From DATBVX01 sp963705495 (GTDB lineage Bacteria; Pseudomonadota; Gammaproteobacteria; Steroidobacterales; Steroidobacteraceae): 64,000 bases of DNA. A model generated the notes under the pieces. It saw only the letters and a list, made by a program, of their open reading frames with translations, ran no database searches and was not told where the DNA came from. The stretch's first letter is position 1. Every line of letters starts with the position of its first letter. A program made the position numbers and the translations under genes. The stretch spans positions 124,001-188,000 of the forward strand of contig CAVPJQ010000022.1 of the NCBI GenBank assembly GCA_963705495.1. Reading direction: 5' to 3'. Shown piece after piece: positions 43,310 through 51,355 of this stretch.

Positions 43310-44008
43310 TTGATTGACGCTTATATCTGGCCAACGGGCAATGGGAAGAAGCTCACGATCATGCTCGAGGAATGCGGGCTCGAGTATCGGGCCATTCCCG
43401 TCAACATCAACAAGGGCGATCAGTTCAAGCCGGAGTTCGAGGCACTGAGTCCCAACAACAAGATGCCCGCGATGGTCGATCACGACGCGCGGGGCGGGCC
43501 GCTCGCGATGTTCGAGTCCGGGGCGATCCTGCAGTATCTCGGGGAGAAGACCGGCAAGTTCCTGCCGACTGATCTGCACGGCAAGTACTACGTGCTGCAG
43601 TGGGTGTACTGGCAGATTGGTGGCCTCGGCCCCATGGCCGGGCAGGCGCATCACTTCCTGCGCTACGCACCGGAAAAGCACGAGTACTCGATGCATCGTT
43701 TTCGCGCTGAAGTCGCGCGCCTGTACACGGTGATGGACAAGCAACTCGGGAAATACGAATACCTTGCGCGTGAGTATTCGATCGCCGATATCGCGGCGTG
43801 GCCCTGGGTTTTCCGCTACGACTGGCAAGGACAGGATCTGAACGATTTCCCCAATGTGAAGCGGTGGTTCGAAACCGTTGGAGCACGTCCAGCGGTAAAG
43901 AAAGGCGCCAACGTCGGCCAGGAGTGGTTGAGCTCGGCGCAGCAGATGACGGATGAAGATCGCAAGCGACTATTCAACCTGCGCGACGAGGACCTCAAGA
44001 GAAAGTAA
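43310..44008 (+). CDS. Glutathione S-transferase (YfcG/Ure2-like)
   Basis: 232 aa from a TTG start preceded by GAAGGGGA. The thioredoxin-fold N-terminal domain (YIWPTGNGKKLTIMLEECGLEYRAIPVNINKGDQFKPEFEALSPNNKMPAMVDHD) has the Asn-Gly-Lys-Lys pattern of Nu-class GSTs and the glutathione-binding MFESGAILQYLGEK. A helical C-terminal domain follows (MDKQLGKYEYLAREYSIADIAAWPW). It probably has disulfide reductase or glutathione-conjugating activity. Confidence 0.93.
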   Translation: MIDAYIWPTGNGKKLTIMLEECGLEYRAIPVNINKGDQFKPEFEALSPNNKMPAMVDHDARGGPLAMFESGAILQYLGEKTGKFLPTDLHGKYYVLQWVYWQIGGLGPMAGQAHHFLRYAPEKHEYSMHRFRAEVARLYTVMDKQLGKYEYLAREYSIADIAAWPWVFRYDWQGQDLNDFPNVKRWFETVGARPAVKKGANVGQEWLSSAQQMTDEDRKRLFNLRDEDLKRK

Positions 44009-44020
44009 GAAGGTGAGCCG

Positions 44021-45790
44021 GTGAGCGGCCAGAACTTTGATCCGTTCGAGTTCCTCACAAAGCTGAAGCAACGAAACGTCTTCCGCGTCACGGCCGCGTA
44101 CCTTGGCCTTGCGTGGCTCATCGTGCAATTGGCGGCGGTGGTCGGGGAAGCATTCGAGCGGGTGCACCGCCTCGTGCCATGGCTGATCTATGTGCTCGCG
44201 GCCGGCCTGCCCCTGGTGTTGATCTGGGCCTGGATTTCCGAGCGCCGCGCCTCCCGGGAGCTGCTCATGGATCGAGCAAAAGGGGGCCTGTCCTCGCTGG
44301 CACGCAGACTCGACCTCATCATCCTCGTCGTCATCGCGCTCGCAGTGCTTGCCTTGCTCGCGGACCGGTGGGTGCTTCACCGCCCCACGAACGAATCGAT
44401 GCTGATATTGCTCGCAGTTATGATCGTCGTCCTGCTCCTCGACCGCCTGATTGGGGCGCGTGCCGCGCGGCCGCGCACCCCGGCAGGCACCGCAGCGCCC
44501 CCGCATCCTCGGGTTGCGATCCTTCCCTTCGTCGATATGAGTGCGGAGAAGGATCAGGAGTACTTCTGCGAAGGCATCGCCGAGGAAATCATCAATGCTC
44601 TCTGCGGGGTGAATGGCCTGCGCGTCGCCTCGCGCTCCGCGTCCTTTCAACTCAAGAACAAGTCCGTCGGCAGCCGTGAGGTCGGAAGGCTCCTCAACGT
44701 CCAGTCGTTTCTCGAAGGCAGCGTGCGCAAGGCCGGCGACCAGATGCGCATCACGGCGCAACTCATCAAGGTGTCAGACGGGTTTCATCTGTGGTCGCAG
44801 ACCTTCGATCGGAAGGTGGCCGATATCTTTGCAGTCCAGGAGCAGATCGCGCGTCACATCGTCGAAGCGCTCAGTGTTCAGCTGTTGGCGGAGGATGCCT
44901 CGCGTCTGAGCCGCCAGGGTACGCGCAACTTCGCCGCCTATGACTTCTACCTGCGCGGTCGGCAGCTCCTGAACAAGGAAAAGGAGACGGAGCAGCGCGC
45001 CGCGGTCGAGCTGTTTCGCGAGGCGATTCGCCTCGACCCTGCCTTCGCCCATGCCCATGCCGGACTTGCTGACGTGCTCACGCAATTGTTGCGCCTCCGG
45101 GAGGATGCCGGCGGGGCTACACCGGCCGATGCAGTCGCGGCGAGCCAGCGAGCGATCGAGCTTGCACCGGGGCTCTGCGATGCGTTCGTTGCGCGTGGCA
45201 ACGCCCTGCAGCTCGTGGGCGACGCAGCGGAAGCCGAGCGCGCCTTCGAACGCGCCATTGCACTTGACCCTCGGGATTTCAACGCGCATTACTGGTTTGG
45301 AAAGTACCGGGCCGGTCGCGGCGAACACGCTGAGGCGGCGAAACAATACGAACGGGCCTTTGAGATCCGGCCCGATGATTACCGGCCCATCACTCTGGCG
45401 ATCCAGGAATACCAGGCGTTGAAGGATCGCGAAGGGGAACAGAGCGCGGTGCACCGCTCATGGCAGGCCATCGAACGGCACCTGGCGCTCGAGCCGGATG
45501 ACGCCTACGCCTACGATCACGCCGCGGGCGTGCTCATGCTGCTTGGACGTCGCGAGGAGGCGAATCGCATCCTGGACCGCGCACTCTCGCTGCGTCCGGA
45601 CGACTATGGGACGCTGTATACCGCCGCCTGCACGGCGTCATTGGGTGGCGAGTACGAGCGCGCGCTTGATTTCCTCGATCGCGCCGTGGGCAACGGCCGC
45701 GGCCACCGCGACTGGATCCTCAATGACAATGACCTCGCGCCCCTGCATGAGCATCCGCGATTCCAGGAGATCCTCTCGCGCCTCACTTAG
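44021..45790 (+). CDS. Membrane-anchored TolB-like / TPR protein
   Basis: 589 aa from a GTG start 12 bases after the GST. The N terminus (FLTKLKQRNVFRVTAAYLGLAWLIVQLAAVV) and two or three more helices (up to about residue 150) form a membrane module. A TolB-N/FlgO-like domain follows (VAILPFVDMSAEKDQEYFCEGIAEEIINAL and FLEGSVRKAGDQMRITAQLI, about 165-290). Seven or so TPR units run to the C terminus. These proteins are often annotated as adenylate-cyclase-like, but no cyclase domain is present here. Function unknown; it shares its C-terminal two thirds with the proteins at 31995-34034 and 46732-48528. Confidence 0.88.
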   Translation: MSGQNFDPFEFLTKLKQRNVFRVTAAYLGLAWLIVQLAAVVGEAFERVHRLVPWLIYVLAAGLPLVLIWAWISERRASRELLMDRAKGGLSSLARRLDLIILVVIALAVLALLADRWVLHRPTNESMLILLAVMIVVLLLDRLIGARAARPRTPAGTAAPPHPRVAILPFVDMSAEKDQEYFCEGIAEEIINALCGVNGLRVASRSASFQLKNKSVGSREVGRLLNVQSFLEGSVRKAGDQMRITAQLIKVSDGFHLWSQTFDRKVADIFAVQEQIARHIVEALSVQLLAEDASRLSRQGTRNFAAYDFYLRGRQLLNKEKETEQRAAVELFREAIRLDPAFAHAHAGLADVLTQLLRLREDAGGATPADAVAASQRAIELAPGLCDAFVARGNALQLVGDAAEAERAFERAIALDPRDFNAHYWFGKYRAGRGEHAEAAKQYERAFEIRPDDYRPITLAIQEYQALKDREGEQSAVHRSWQAIERHLALEPDDAYAYDHAAGVLMLLGRREEANRILDRALSLRPDDYGTLYTAACTASLGGEYERALDFLDRAVGNGRGHRDWILNDNDLAPLHEHPRFQEILSRLT

Positions 45791-45844
45791 GTGCCAGTGC
45801 AAGGCTCTGCCCGTGCCAGTAGAACCGATCGAAGGCAGGGAGCA

Positions 45845-46639
45845 ATGACCGTGCGCACCTGGCTCGTTGGGGGTTTCACCCTCCTCTGCCTTGCAGCGGC
45901 GTTGCTCCTGCCGCCGATGCCACAGCCCCTCGCCTACCACGACTTCGCCGATCGACGTGCGCTGTTCGGAATTCCCAATTTCTTCGACGTGGCTTCCAAC
46001 GTCGCATTTCTGGTTGCCGGCGTGATTGGCCTGATCGTGACATTTCACCCGCGCACGCAATTCGAGTCGCGGCGCGAGCGCTGGCCCTATGCGATCTTCT
46101 TTGTGGGCGTGACGCTGACCGCGCTCGGGTCGAGCTACTACCATCTCGCGCCGGACAATGAGCGGCTCTTCTGGGATCGCTTGCCGATGACGATCGCGTT
46201 CATGTCGCTCATCGCGACTCAGGTCGGTGATCGCATCAGTGTGCGCGCCGCCCTCGCCTTGTTGATGCCAATGTTGCTCGTGGGCGCCGCTTCCGTGATC
46301 TACTGGCGCATCAGCGAACAGGCGGGAGTGGGAAACGTACTGCCGTACGGAATATTGCAAGGCTATTCCGTCGTGATCCTGCTGTTCCTCGCGGCCCTGT
46401 TTCCTTCGCGCTATACGCGCGCCGACGCGATCTACGCGATATTCGCCGCCTACGCAGCCGCCAAACTCCTGGAGACATTCGATCGGCAGATCCTGGCCGC
46501 TGGCGGGCTCGTCAGCGGACACACGCTCAAACACCTGGTGGCTGGGTTCGCAGGCCTGGTCGTGTGCCGCATGCTTTGGCTGCGCGCACCACTCTCGGCC
46601 GCACCGCCGACTGCCTATAGCACGTCCGACTCAAACTGA
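45845..46639 (+). CDS. Ceramidase-like CREST superfamily membrane hydrolase
   Basis: 264 aa with seven hydrophobic helices. Residues about 94-115 read SSYYHLAPDNERLFWDRLPMT, with a His and Asp pattern, and HTLKHLVAG lies near 226. These match the metal-binding residues of the alkaline ceramidase/PAQR/Per1 (CREST) membrane hydrolase fold. It may hydrolyse a ceramide-like or other lipid amide; substrate is inference. It starts 54 bases after the TolB-like/TPR gene and is probably co-transcribed. Confidence 0.8.
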   Translation: MTVRTWLVGGFTLLCLAAALLLPPMPQPLAYHDFADRRALFGIPNFFDVASNVAFLVAGVIGLIVTFHPRTQFESRRERWPYAIFFVGVTLTALGSSYYHLAPDNERLFWDRLPMTIAFMSLIATQVGDRISVRAALALLMPMLLVGAASVIYWRISEQAGVGNVLPYGILQGYSVVILLFLAALFPSRYTRADAIYAIFAAYAAAKLLETFDRQILAAGGLVSGHTLKHLVAGFAGLVVCRMLWLRAPLSAAPPTAYSTSDSN

Positions 46640-46642
46640 CTG

Positions 46643-46728
46643 CACTTAAAGTTGCGTGCACCGCCTGAAGCGGTCCTTGAGCGACTTGGGGTCCATTGTT
46701 CCCGCGCCAGTACATCATAGTGTCGACG
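46643..46728 (-). pseudogene. Deletion remnant of a hypothetical gene (repeat copy A)
   Basis: The minus strand holds a 16-codon frame (46646-46696, MDPKSLKDRFRRCTQL). Its start and upstream flank match the beginning of the 48624-49289 gene (MNAKSLKSRFRPLR; upstream CAGTACATCATAGTGTCGA against TAGTACACCACAGTGTCGA). Directly joined to it is AGTTGCGTGCAC (46650-46661), which matches the end of the same gene (48642-48653). The copy thus keeps both ends and lacks about 600 bases of the middle. Confidence 0.6.
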
Positions 46729-46731
46729 GCA

Positions 46732-48528
46732 CTACTCGGGCAGGCCCGCCCGGCGTAGCGCGTCGCCAAGCTCAGCGTTCTTGTCCGGGTTTGCATAGCG
46801 TGCTGATCGAATCGCAGTGGCGACAGTGAGGTCCGGCGCGACCTCGCGCAGCCGGTGTACCACAGCCTTGGCCTCTTCACCGCGGCCGAGGTTGGCCAGG
46901 GCAGCCGCGTGCAAGACGTAGGGCATGCTGAACTTCGGATTCGATTGGCTTGCGCGGCCCGCCGCAGCGGCCGCTTCCTCGAAGCGGCCTGCGGCGAAGT
47001 GTGCGTACGCGAGCCCGACGCAGGGCAGGTAAATCAGGGGATCGAATGGACTGAGGCGAATGGCGCGCTCGGCCTGCTCGACGGCGGTCGCGTCATCGCC
47101 CTTCCACGCGCGGACGACGGAACTGAACCCGAGCGCGAGGGCCGACGGGCCCGACAGCGCGAACGATCGGTCGAACGCGGCGATCGCAGTTTCATAATCG
47201 TACTCGACGACTGCGACGACAAAGCCTGCGGTTGCCAGCGCCGCGGCGTCGTCGCCGCCCACGGCGATCGCCTTACGCGCATGGCGCACGGCGGCTGCCT
47301 TGGTTTGCTCTTGGAGACCGGCGCGCAGGTATCGCTGCTCGTGACACCAGGCGATGATCGCGTGCGCCGCGGCGTAATCCGGCTCCAGATCGATCGCTCG
47401 TTCGAGCAAGGTCAGGGCCTGGTCGGCGTCCTGAGGCATCGCGGTGAAGGCAAAGGGTAGCGCGCGAAGGTAGAGATCATAAGCGTCGAGGTTGTCAGGC
47501 CGCTTCCGCCTGGCGCGCTCGATCTCGGCTTGCCGCAGCGTCGGCTCGATAGCGCCCACCACGCTGATCGTCAGCTCGTCTTGCACTACAAAGATATCGT
47601 CAACTGCACGGTCGTAATGGTTGGCCCAGATGTGCGTGCCGCTGGCGGTGTCGATCAGTTGACCGGTGATGCGGACGCGGTTCGAGGCCTTCCGGACGCT
47701 GCCTTCGAGGACGTAGCGCACGCCCAGTTCGCGGCCGACCTGCTTCACGTCCGTCGCCTTGCCCTTGTAGACGAAGCTCGAGTTGCGGGCGATGACGAAC
47801 ACCCATTTGATCCGCGACAGGCCGGTGATGATGTCTTCGACTACGCCGTCGGCGAAATAATCCTGCTCTGGATCGCCGCTCAAATTGGTAAACGGCAGCA
47901 CTGCGATCGACGGCTTGTCCGGCAGCGGCAAGCTCGGCCGGGCGTTGCGCGGCTCCGGAACACGGACGACGCTGGCGATGGCGGCTGGGTCGGCCTCCAT
48001 CGCGTCGCGAATCAGCGCCCACAGGTGCCACCCGCCGGGGACGCCCTTGAGCTCGTGCAGGCCTCGATCGCTGAAATCGAGGCCCGACCCCGCGACCAGC
48101 TCCCGGAGCGTGCCCGACACCAAGACCTCGCCTGGCCCCGCAGTCGACATCACCCTGCTGGCAATGTGCACAGCAATTCCGCCCATTTTCTGGCCGGCCG
48201 CCTCGGCCTCTCCGGTATGCAAGCCGGCCCGGATCGAGACGCCCAGCTTGGCGACTGCCGCGACAATCTCATCAGCGGCGCGAACCGCCTGGGAAGGCTG
48301 ACCAAAGGTGGCGAAGAACCCGTCTCCGGCGGTATCGACCTCTCGACCACCGAAGCGGCGGAGCTCTCGGCGAACCGCTGCGTGGTGGGCCTCCAGGAGC
48401 CGCCGCCAAGCGCTGTCCCCGAGCTTAGCGGCCAGGTCGGTAGACCCCACGATATCCGTGAACAGGATTGTCGCCAGGAACCGCTCTGGCGACCGACGCG
48501 AGCGAAACACTTTGCGACGAGCAGCCAT
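46732..48528 (-). CDS. Class III nucleotide cyclase / TolB-like / TPR protein
   Basis: 598 aa. The N-terminal class III adenylate/guanylate cyclase domain (residues about 15-170) has ATILFTDIVGSTDLAAKLGD with the first metal Asp and REVDTAGDGFFATF with the second; GGIAVHIASRVMS follows. Then come a TolB-N-like domain (IAVLPFTNLSGDPEQDYFADGVVEDIITGL and YVLEGSVRKASNRVRITGQLI) and a TPR region. There is no transmembrane helix. Probably makes cAMP or cGMP under control of the C-terminal modules. The ATG at 48528 is preferred over the adjacent TTG. Confidence 0.92.
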   Translation of the reverse strand: MAARRKVFRSRRSPERFLATILFTDIVGSTDLAAKLGDSAWRRLLEAHHAAVRRELRRFGGREVDTAGDGFFATFGQPSQAVRAADEIVAAVAKLGVSIRAGLHTGEAEAAGQKMGGIAVHIASRVMSTAGPGEVLVSGTLRELVAGSGLDFSDRGLHELKGVPGGWHLWALIRDAMEADPAAIASVVRVPEPRNARPSLPLPDKPSIAVLPFTNLSGDPEQDYFADGVVEDIITGLSRIKWVFVIARNSSFVYKGKATDVKQVGRELGVRYVLEGSVRKASNRVRITGQLIDTASGTHIWANHYDRAVDDIFVVQDELTISVVGAIEPTLRQAEIERARRKRPDNLDAYDLYLRALPFAFTAMPQDADQALTLLERAIDLEPDYAAAHAIIAWCHEQRYLRAGLQEQTKAAAVRHARKAIAVGGDDAAALATAGFVVAVVEYDYETAIAAFDRSFALSGPSALALGFSSVVRAWKGDDATAVEQAERAIRLSPFDPLIYLPCVGLAYAHFAAGRFEEAAAAAGRASQSNPKFSMPYVLHAAALANLGRGEEAKAVVHRLREVAPDLTVATAIRSARYANPDKNAELGDALRRAGLPE

Positions 48529-48623
48529 CAAGTCACGCTCCGGTCAGGTGTCGCCGCTGCGGGGGCTGCGGCAAATCGCAATTGCGGAGATGCGCAGCAA
48601 AGGCATCTGGGGAGTTGGACTCG

Positions 48624-49289
48624 CTATTTGCGCAATTTCAGAGTTGCGTGCACAGCGTTCAGGTCCCGACTGAACAGCCGCCGCGCCGATTCTCTACCGG
48701 CATTCTTATATTCCAGTATCCCGCGCGTGACCTTGTCGTTGGTTGGGAATCTGCCATTTGCGTTGATCCAGGCGCGCATTCTGTCCTGTCTTCTGATTGC
48801 TTCTTCTTCCCTGGCCTGCCGCGCCGTCCGGGTTCGGTCTTCGCTGTCATAGGCGCCAGCACAGGTCAATTGCTGGTGTGCCTCTTCGACACGCATGCAA
48901 TCCGCAGCCAGGATCCACGGATTGATCGTCGGCTGCGCCATCGTGACTTTGAGCACGTTGATTCTGAGCAAGACGCGTGCGGCGCCGTACACGAATTCTG
49001 AAATGGCAGCAGTCGTCCCTGCGCCCTCGTACTCGCTGACAATTTGCGCGCAGCGCACTCCAACAGGGTCAGGACTAATGTTCTCTGAAGTGAAGATGTC
49101 GCGCGTCAATTCTTCGATCCTGCCGATGTATTCGCGTAGCGATTCCCCGCTGCTCGCTCGCTCGAGGCTTCGGTTAGCGGCCTCGAACAGTTCCCGCAGC
49201 CGCTTCTCCTCCTTGTCCGAAATGGAGTCGGGAACTTCCCGTGGCACTCTTAGCGGCCTGAAGCGGCTCTTGAGCGACTTGGCGTTCAT
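48624..49289 (-). CDS. Hypothetical helical protein
   Basis: 221 aa. Highly charged and predicted helical: SISDKEEKRLRELFEAANRSLERA, ISEFVYGAARVLLRINVLKV, RTARQAREEEAIRRQDRMRAW. It ends in a segment like FPTNDKVTRGILEYKNAGRESARRLF. No family recognised, no signal or membrane segment. A deleted copy of both its ends lies beyond the cyclase gene at 46643-46728. It sits between the cyclase gene and tRNA-Arg. Confidence 0.6.
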   Translation of the reverse strand: MNAKSLKSRFRPLRVPREVPDSISDKEEKRLRELFEAANRSLERASSGESLREYIGRIEELTRDIFTSENISPDPVGVRCAQIVSEYEGAGTTAAISEFVYGAARVLLRINVLKVTMAQPTINPWILAADCMRVEEAHQQLTCAGAYDSEDRTRTARQAREEEAIRRQDRMRAWINANGRFPTNDKVTRGILEYKNAGRESARRLFSRDLNAVHATLKLRK

Positions 49290-49320
49290 TGGTCCCGCTA
49301 GTACACCACAGTGTCGATGG
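49254..49320 (-). repeat. Repeat copy B (start and upstream flank of the 48624-49289 gene)
   Basis: About 67 bases sharing long identical runs with 46662-46728, including GCCTGAAGCGG, TTGAGCGACTTGG and AGTGTCGA. It covers the first codons and the untranslated leader of the hypothetical gene. Confidence 0.6.
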
Positions 49321-49360
49321 GTGCTGCGCCGGGTTTCTTCACCATCAGCCTCGCCAACGA

Positions 49361-49436
49361 TGGCGCCCCCGGCCGGAGTTGAACCGACGACCTACCGCTT
49401 AGGAGGCGGTCGCTCTATCCACTGAGCTACGGGGGC
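49361..49436 (-). tRNA. tRNA-Arg (anticodon CCT)
   Basis: 76 nt with encoded CCA. Acceptor GCCCCCG/CGGGGGC, D arm GCTCAGTGGATAGAGC, anticodon stem CCGCC/GGCGG-like with loop CTCCTAA (anticodon CCT, reads AGG), T arm with GGTTCAACTCC, discriminator G. Confidence 0.96.
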
Positions 49437-49572
49437 GCTGGTTCGAGAATGTACCAGCAACCGCGCCTGGGAAGGCCTTCTACGCAGTAGGATCCACTCC
49501 AGGCGGGGTGCGACCAGTTGGTTGGCCGCCAGTCAGTGACGATAATCCCCGCCGAAGACCACACACCATCCC

Positions 49573-50337
49573 ATGGCACTGAGCTATCTCTACCGGCGTC
49601 ACAGCCTGCTGGTGCGCATCACGCACTGGATCAACGTCATCGCCCTGACGGCTCTGCTGATGAGCGGGCTGCAGATTTTCAACGAACACCCCGCGCTCTA
49701 CTGGGGCAAGTCTTCCTACACCGGCGAGCCCGCTATTTTTGAGGTCGCGAACGGGTTCCCTTGGGGCAAGCCCTCCTACACCGGCAAGCCCGCCATCTTC
49801 GAAGCCGCGAACAAGTTCCCGTCCTGGATCACGGTTCCCAGCGGGCAGTGGCTCGCCATGGGGCGCCGCTGGCATTTCTTCTTCGCGTGGCTGTTCGTGA
49901 TCAATGGCATCGTGTATCTCGCGCACAGCCTCGCGAGCCGCCACGTCCAGCGTGATCTGAAACCGACGCGCGAGGACTGGCGCGGCATCTGGCGTTCGTT
50001 CAAGGATCACCTGCGCCTGCGTCATCCACACGGCGAAGCGGCCAGGCGCTACAACGTGCTCCAGAAGCTTTCCTATTCGCTCCTGATCTTCGGACTCTTT
50101 CCGCTGGTCCTCCTGACCGGCTGGGCGATGTCGCCGTGGCTCAATTCGGTCCTGCCTGGGTGGGTGGACTTCCTGGGTGGGCGTCAGTCCGCGCGTACCC
50201 TGCATTTCATCGTGGCCTGGATCCTGGTGTTGTTCGTCCTGATCCATGTGTTCCAGGTCATCGTCACGGGATTCTGGAACAACCTGCGCTCGATGATCAC
50301 AGGCCGCTACAAGATTAGCTCCGAGGAGCAGTCATGA
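49573..50337 (+). CDS. Cytochrome b/b6-type membrane subunit
   Basis: 254 aa with four main transmembrane helices and haem-ligand histidines in RITHWINVIALTALLMSG, RRWHFFFAWLFVINGIVY, RTLHFIVAWILVLFVLIHVFQV. This is the b-type cytochrome fold of hydrogenase/formate dehydrogenase gamma subunits. It is coupled (ATGA overlap) to a molybdopterin oxidoreductase, so it probably links that periplasmic enzyme to the quinone pool. Odd: residues 44-83 are a tandem duplication of 20 residues (WGKSSYTGEPAIFEVANGFP then WGKPSYTGKPAIFEAANKFP). Confidence 0.92.
   Translation: MALSYLYRRHSLLVRITHWINVIALTALLMSGLQIFNEHPALYWGKSSYTGEPAIFEVANGFPWGKPSYTGKPAIFEAANKFPSWITVPSGQWLAMGRRWHFFFAWLFVINGIVYLAHSLASRHVQRDLKPTREDWRGIWRSFKDHLRLRHPHGEAARRYNVLQKLSYSLLIFGLFPLVLLTGWAMSPWLNSVLPGWVDFLGGRQSARTLHFIVAWILVLFVLIHVFQVIVTGFWNNLRSMITGRYKISSEEQS
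49702..49821 (+). repeat. 60-bp in-frame tandem duplication in the cytochrome b gene
   Basis: Two 60-base units (49702-49761 and 49762-49821) encode nearly the same 20 residues, differing at four positions (S/P, E/K, V/A, G/K). The first unit matches the second closely at DNA level. It lengthens the periplasmic loop between helix one and helix two. Confidence 0.85.
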
Positions 50338-51104
50338 GGTGGCCTAAGCGCTCCCGTCGATACTTCCTGCGACAGGCGCTCACCAGTGCGGGTGCCGCGC
50401 TCCTGGCAGGCTGCGATGCACTCTCGAATAGCTCCTGGTTTGCGAAGGGTCTCGGCATCGGCGAGCACCTGAGTAGTGCCGCACAGCATCTCGTGACGTC
50501 GCGACGCTCGATGGCCCAGGAGTTCACCGAGGCCGACCTGTCGCCACAGTTCCGCAGCAATGGAACTGCGAACCCCGAGGACGGCGAATACCAGGCCCTG
50601 GCGGCGCGCGGTTTCCAAGACTGGAAGCTTCTGATCGACGGACTCGTGCAGGATCCCGCAGAGTTCACGCTGGCGCAGCTGCGCGCGATGCCAAGTCGCT
50701 CACAGATCACGCGCCACGATTGCGTCGAGGGATGGAGTGCGATTGGCAAATGGACCGGCGTGCAGCTCAGTCACCTACTGGCGCTCGTTCGGTTGCAGCC
50801 TGATGCCCGCTATGTCGTCTTTCACTGTGCGGACCCAATGTGGGGGACTCCGGAAAAGTACTACGAGAGCATCGACCTGGAAGACGCTCTGCACCCGCAG
50901 ACGATCCTGGCGTACGAGCTGAACGACGAAGTGTTGCCGATCAAGAACGGCGCCCCGCTGCGCGTGCGCATCGAACGCCAACTCGGCTACAAGATGGCGA
51001 AGTACATCATGCGCATCGAGGCGGTGAAGAGCTTCGCGGGAATCCGCGGGGGCAAGGGCGGCTACTGGGAAGACCGCGGCTACGAGTGGTTTGCCGGCAT
51101 TTGA
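50334..51104 (+). CDS. Periplasmic molybdopterin-dependent oxidoreductase (sulfite oxidase / MsrP-like fold)
   Basis: 256 aa. A twin-arginine signal (RSRRYFLRQALTSAGAALLAGC, ending in a possible lipobox) precedes an oxidoreductase molybdopterin-binding domain. The domain has FTLAQLRAMPSRSQITRHDCVEGW with the molybdenum-ligating Cys130, WTGVQLSHLL, YVVFHCADPMWGTPEKYYESIDLEDAL, and LPIKNGAPLRVRIERQLGYKMAKYIMRIE. The family reduces or oxidises sulfoxide-, sulfite- or nitrate-type substrates; specificity not readable. The cytochrome b gene overlaps it by 4 bases. Confidence 0.92.
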   Translation: MRWPKRSRRYFLRQALTSAGAALLAGCDALSNSSWFAKGLGIGEHLSSAAQHLVTSRRSMAQEFTEADLSPQFRSNGTANPEDGEYQALAARGFQDWKLLIDGLVQDPAEFTLAQLRAMPSRSQITRHDCVEGWSAIGKWTGVQLSHLLALVRLQPDARYVVFHCADPMWGTPEKYYESIDLEDALHPQTILAYELNDEVLPIKNGAPLRVRIERQLGYKMAKYIMRIEAVKSFAGIRGGKGGYWEDRGYEWFAGI

Positions 51105-51292
51105 TTGACCTCCGAGTCCGACCCAGCTTCGGTGGCCGTGCAAACCAAGTCGATGAGCTGCGGTGCGTCTGTGTGCTCAGCGGTCGCGGCCGGCCCATCT
51201 CCCGGGACTACGACCCAACACATGGGGCGTCGGGGGTCGGGCGGATGAACGAGCATCAGAGCAAAGGCAAGGAGACTGATCGCGCACTTCAT
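51080..51292 (-). CDS. Possible small secreted protein
   Basis: 70 aa. MKCAISLLAFALMLVHPP looks like a short signal or membrane segment, followed by a Pro/Ala/Thr-rich stretch with CWVVVPGD and LVCTATEAG. AGGA lies 8 bases before the ATG. The 3' end overlaps the convergent oxidoreductase gene by 25 bases. No homologue recognised; a chance frame is possible. Confidence 0.3.
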   Translation of the reverse strand: MKCAISLLAFALMLVHPPDPRRPMCWVVVPGDGPAATAEHTDAPQLIDLVCTATEAGSDSEVNQMPANHS

Positions 51293-51355
51293 GCGGCTGA
51301 TCCTGCCACCGGGCAGCGGCAGCGCGCTGTGCGCTACTTCCGCCGTGCGTGTGCG

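Noticed and set aside
44021..45790. Adenylate cyclase annotation for the membrane TolB-like/TPR protein
   Set aside because: No class III cyclase metal-binding Asp motifs are present; only the protein at 46732-48528 has them.
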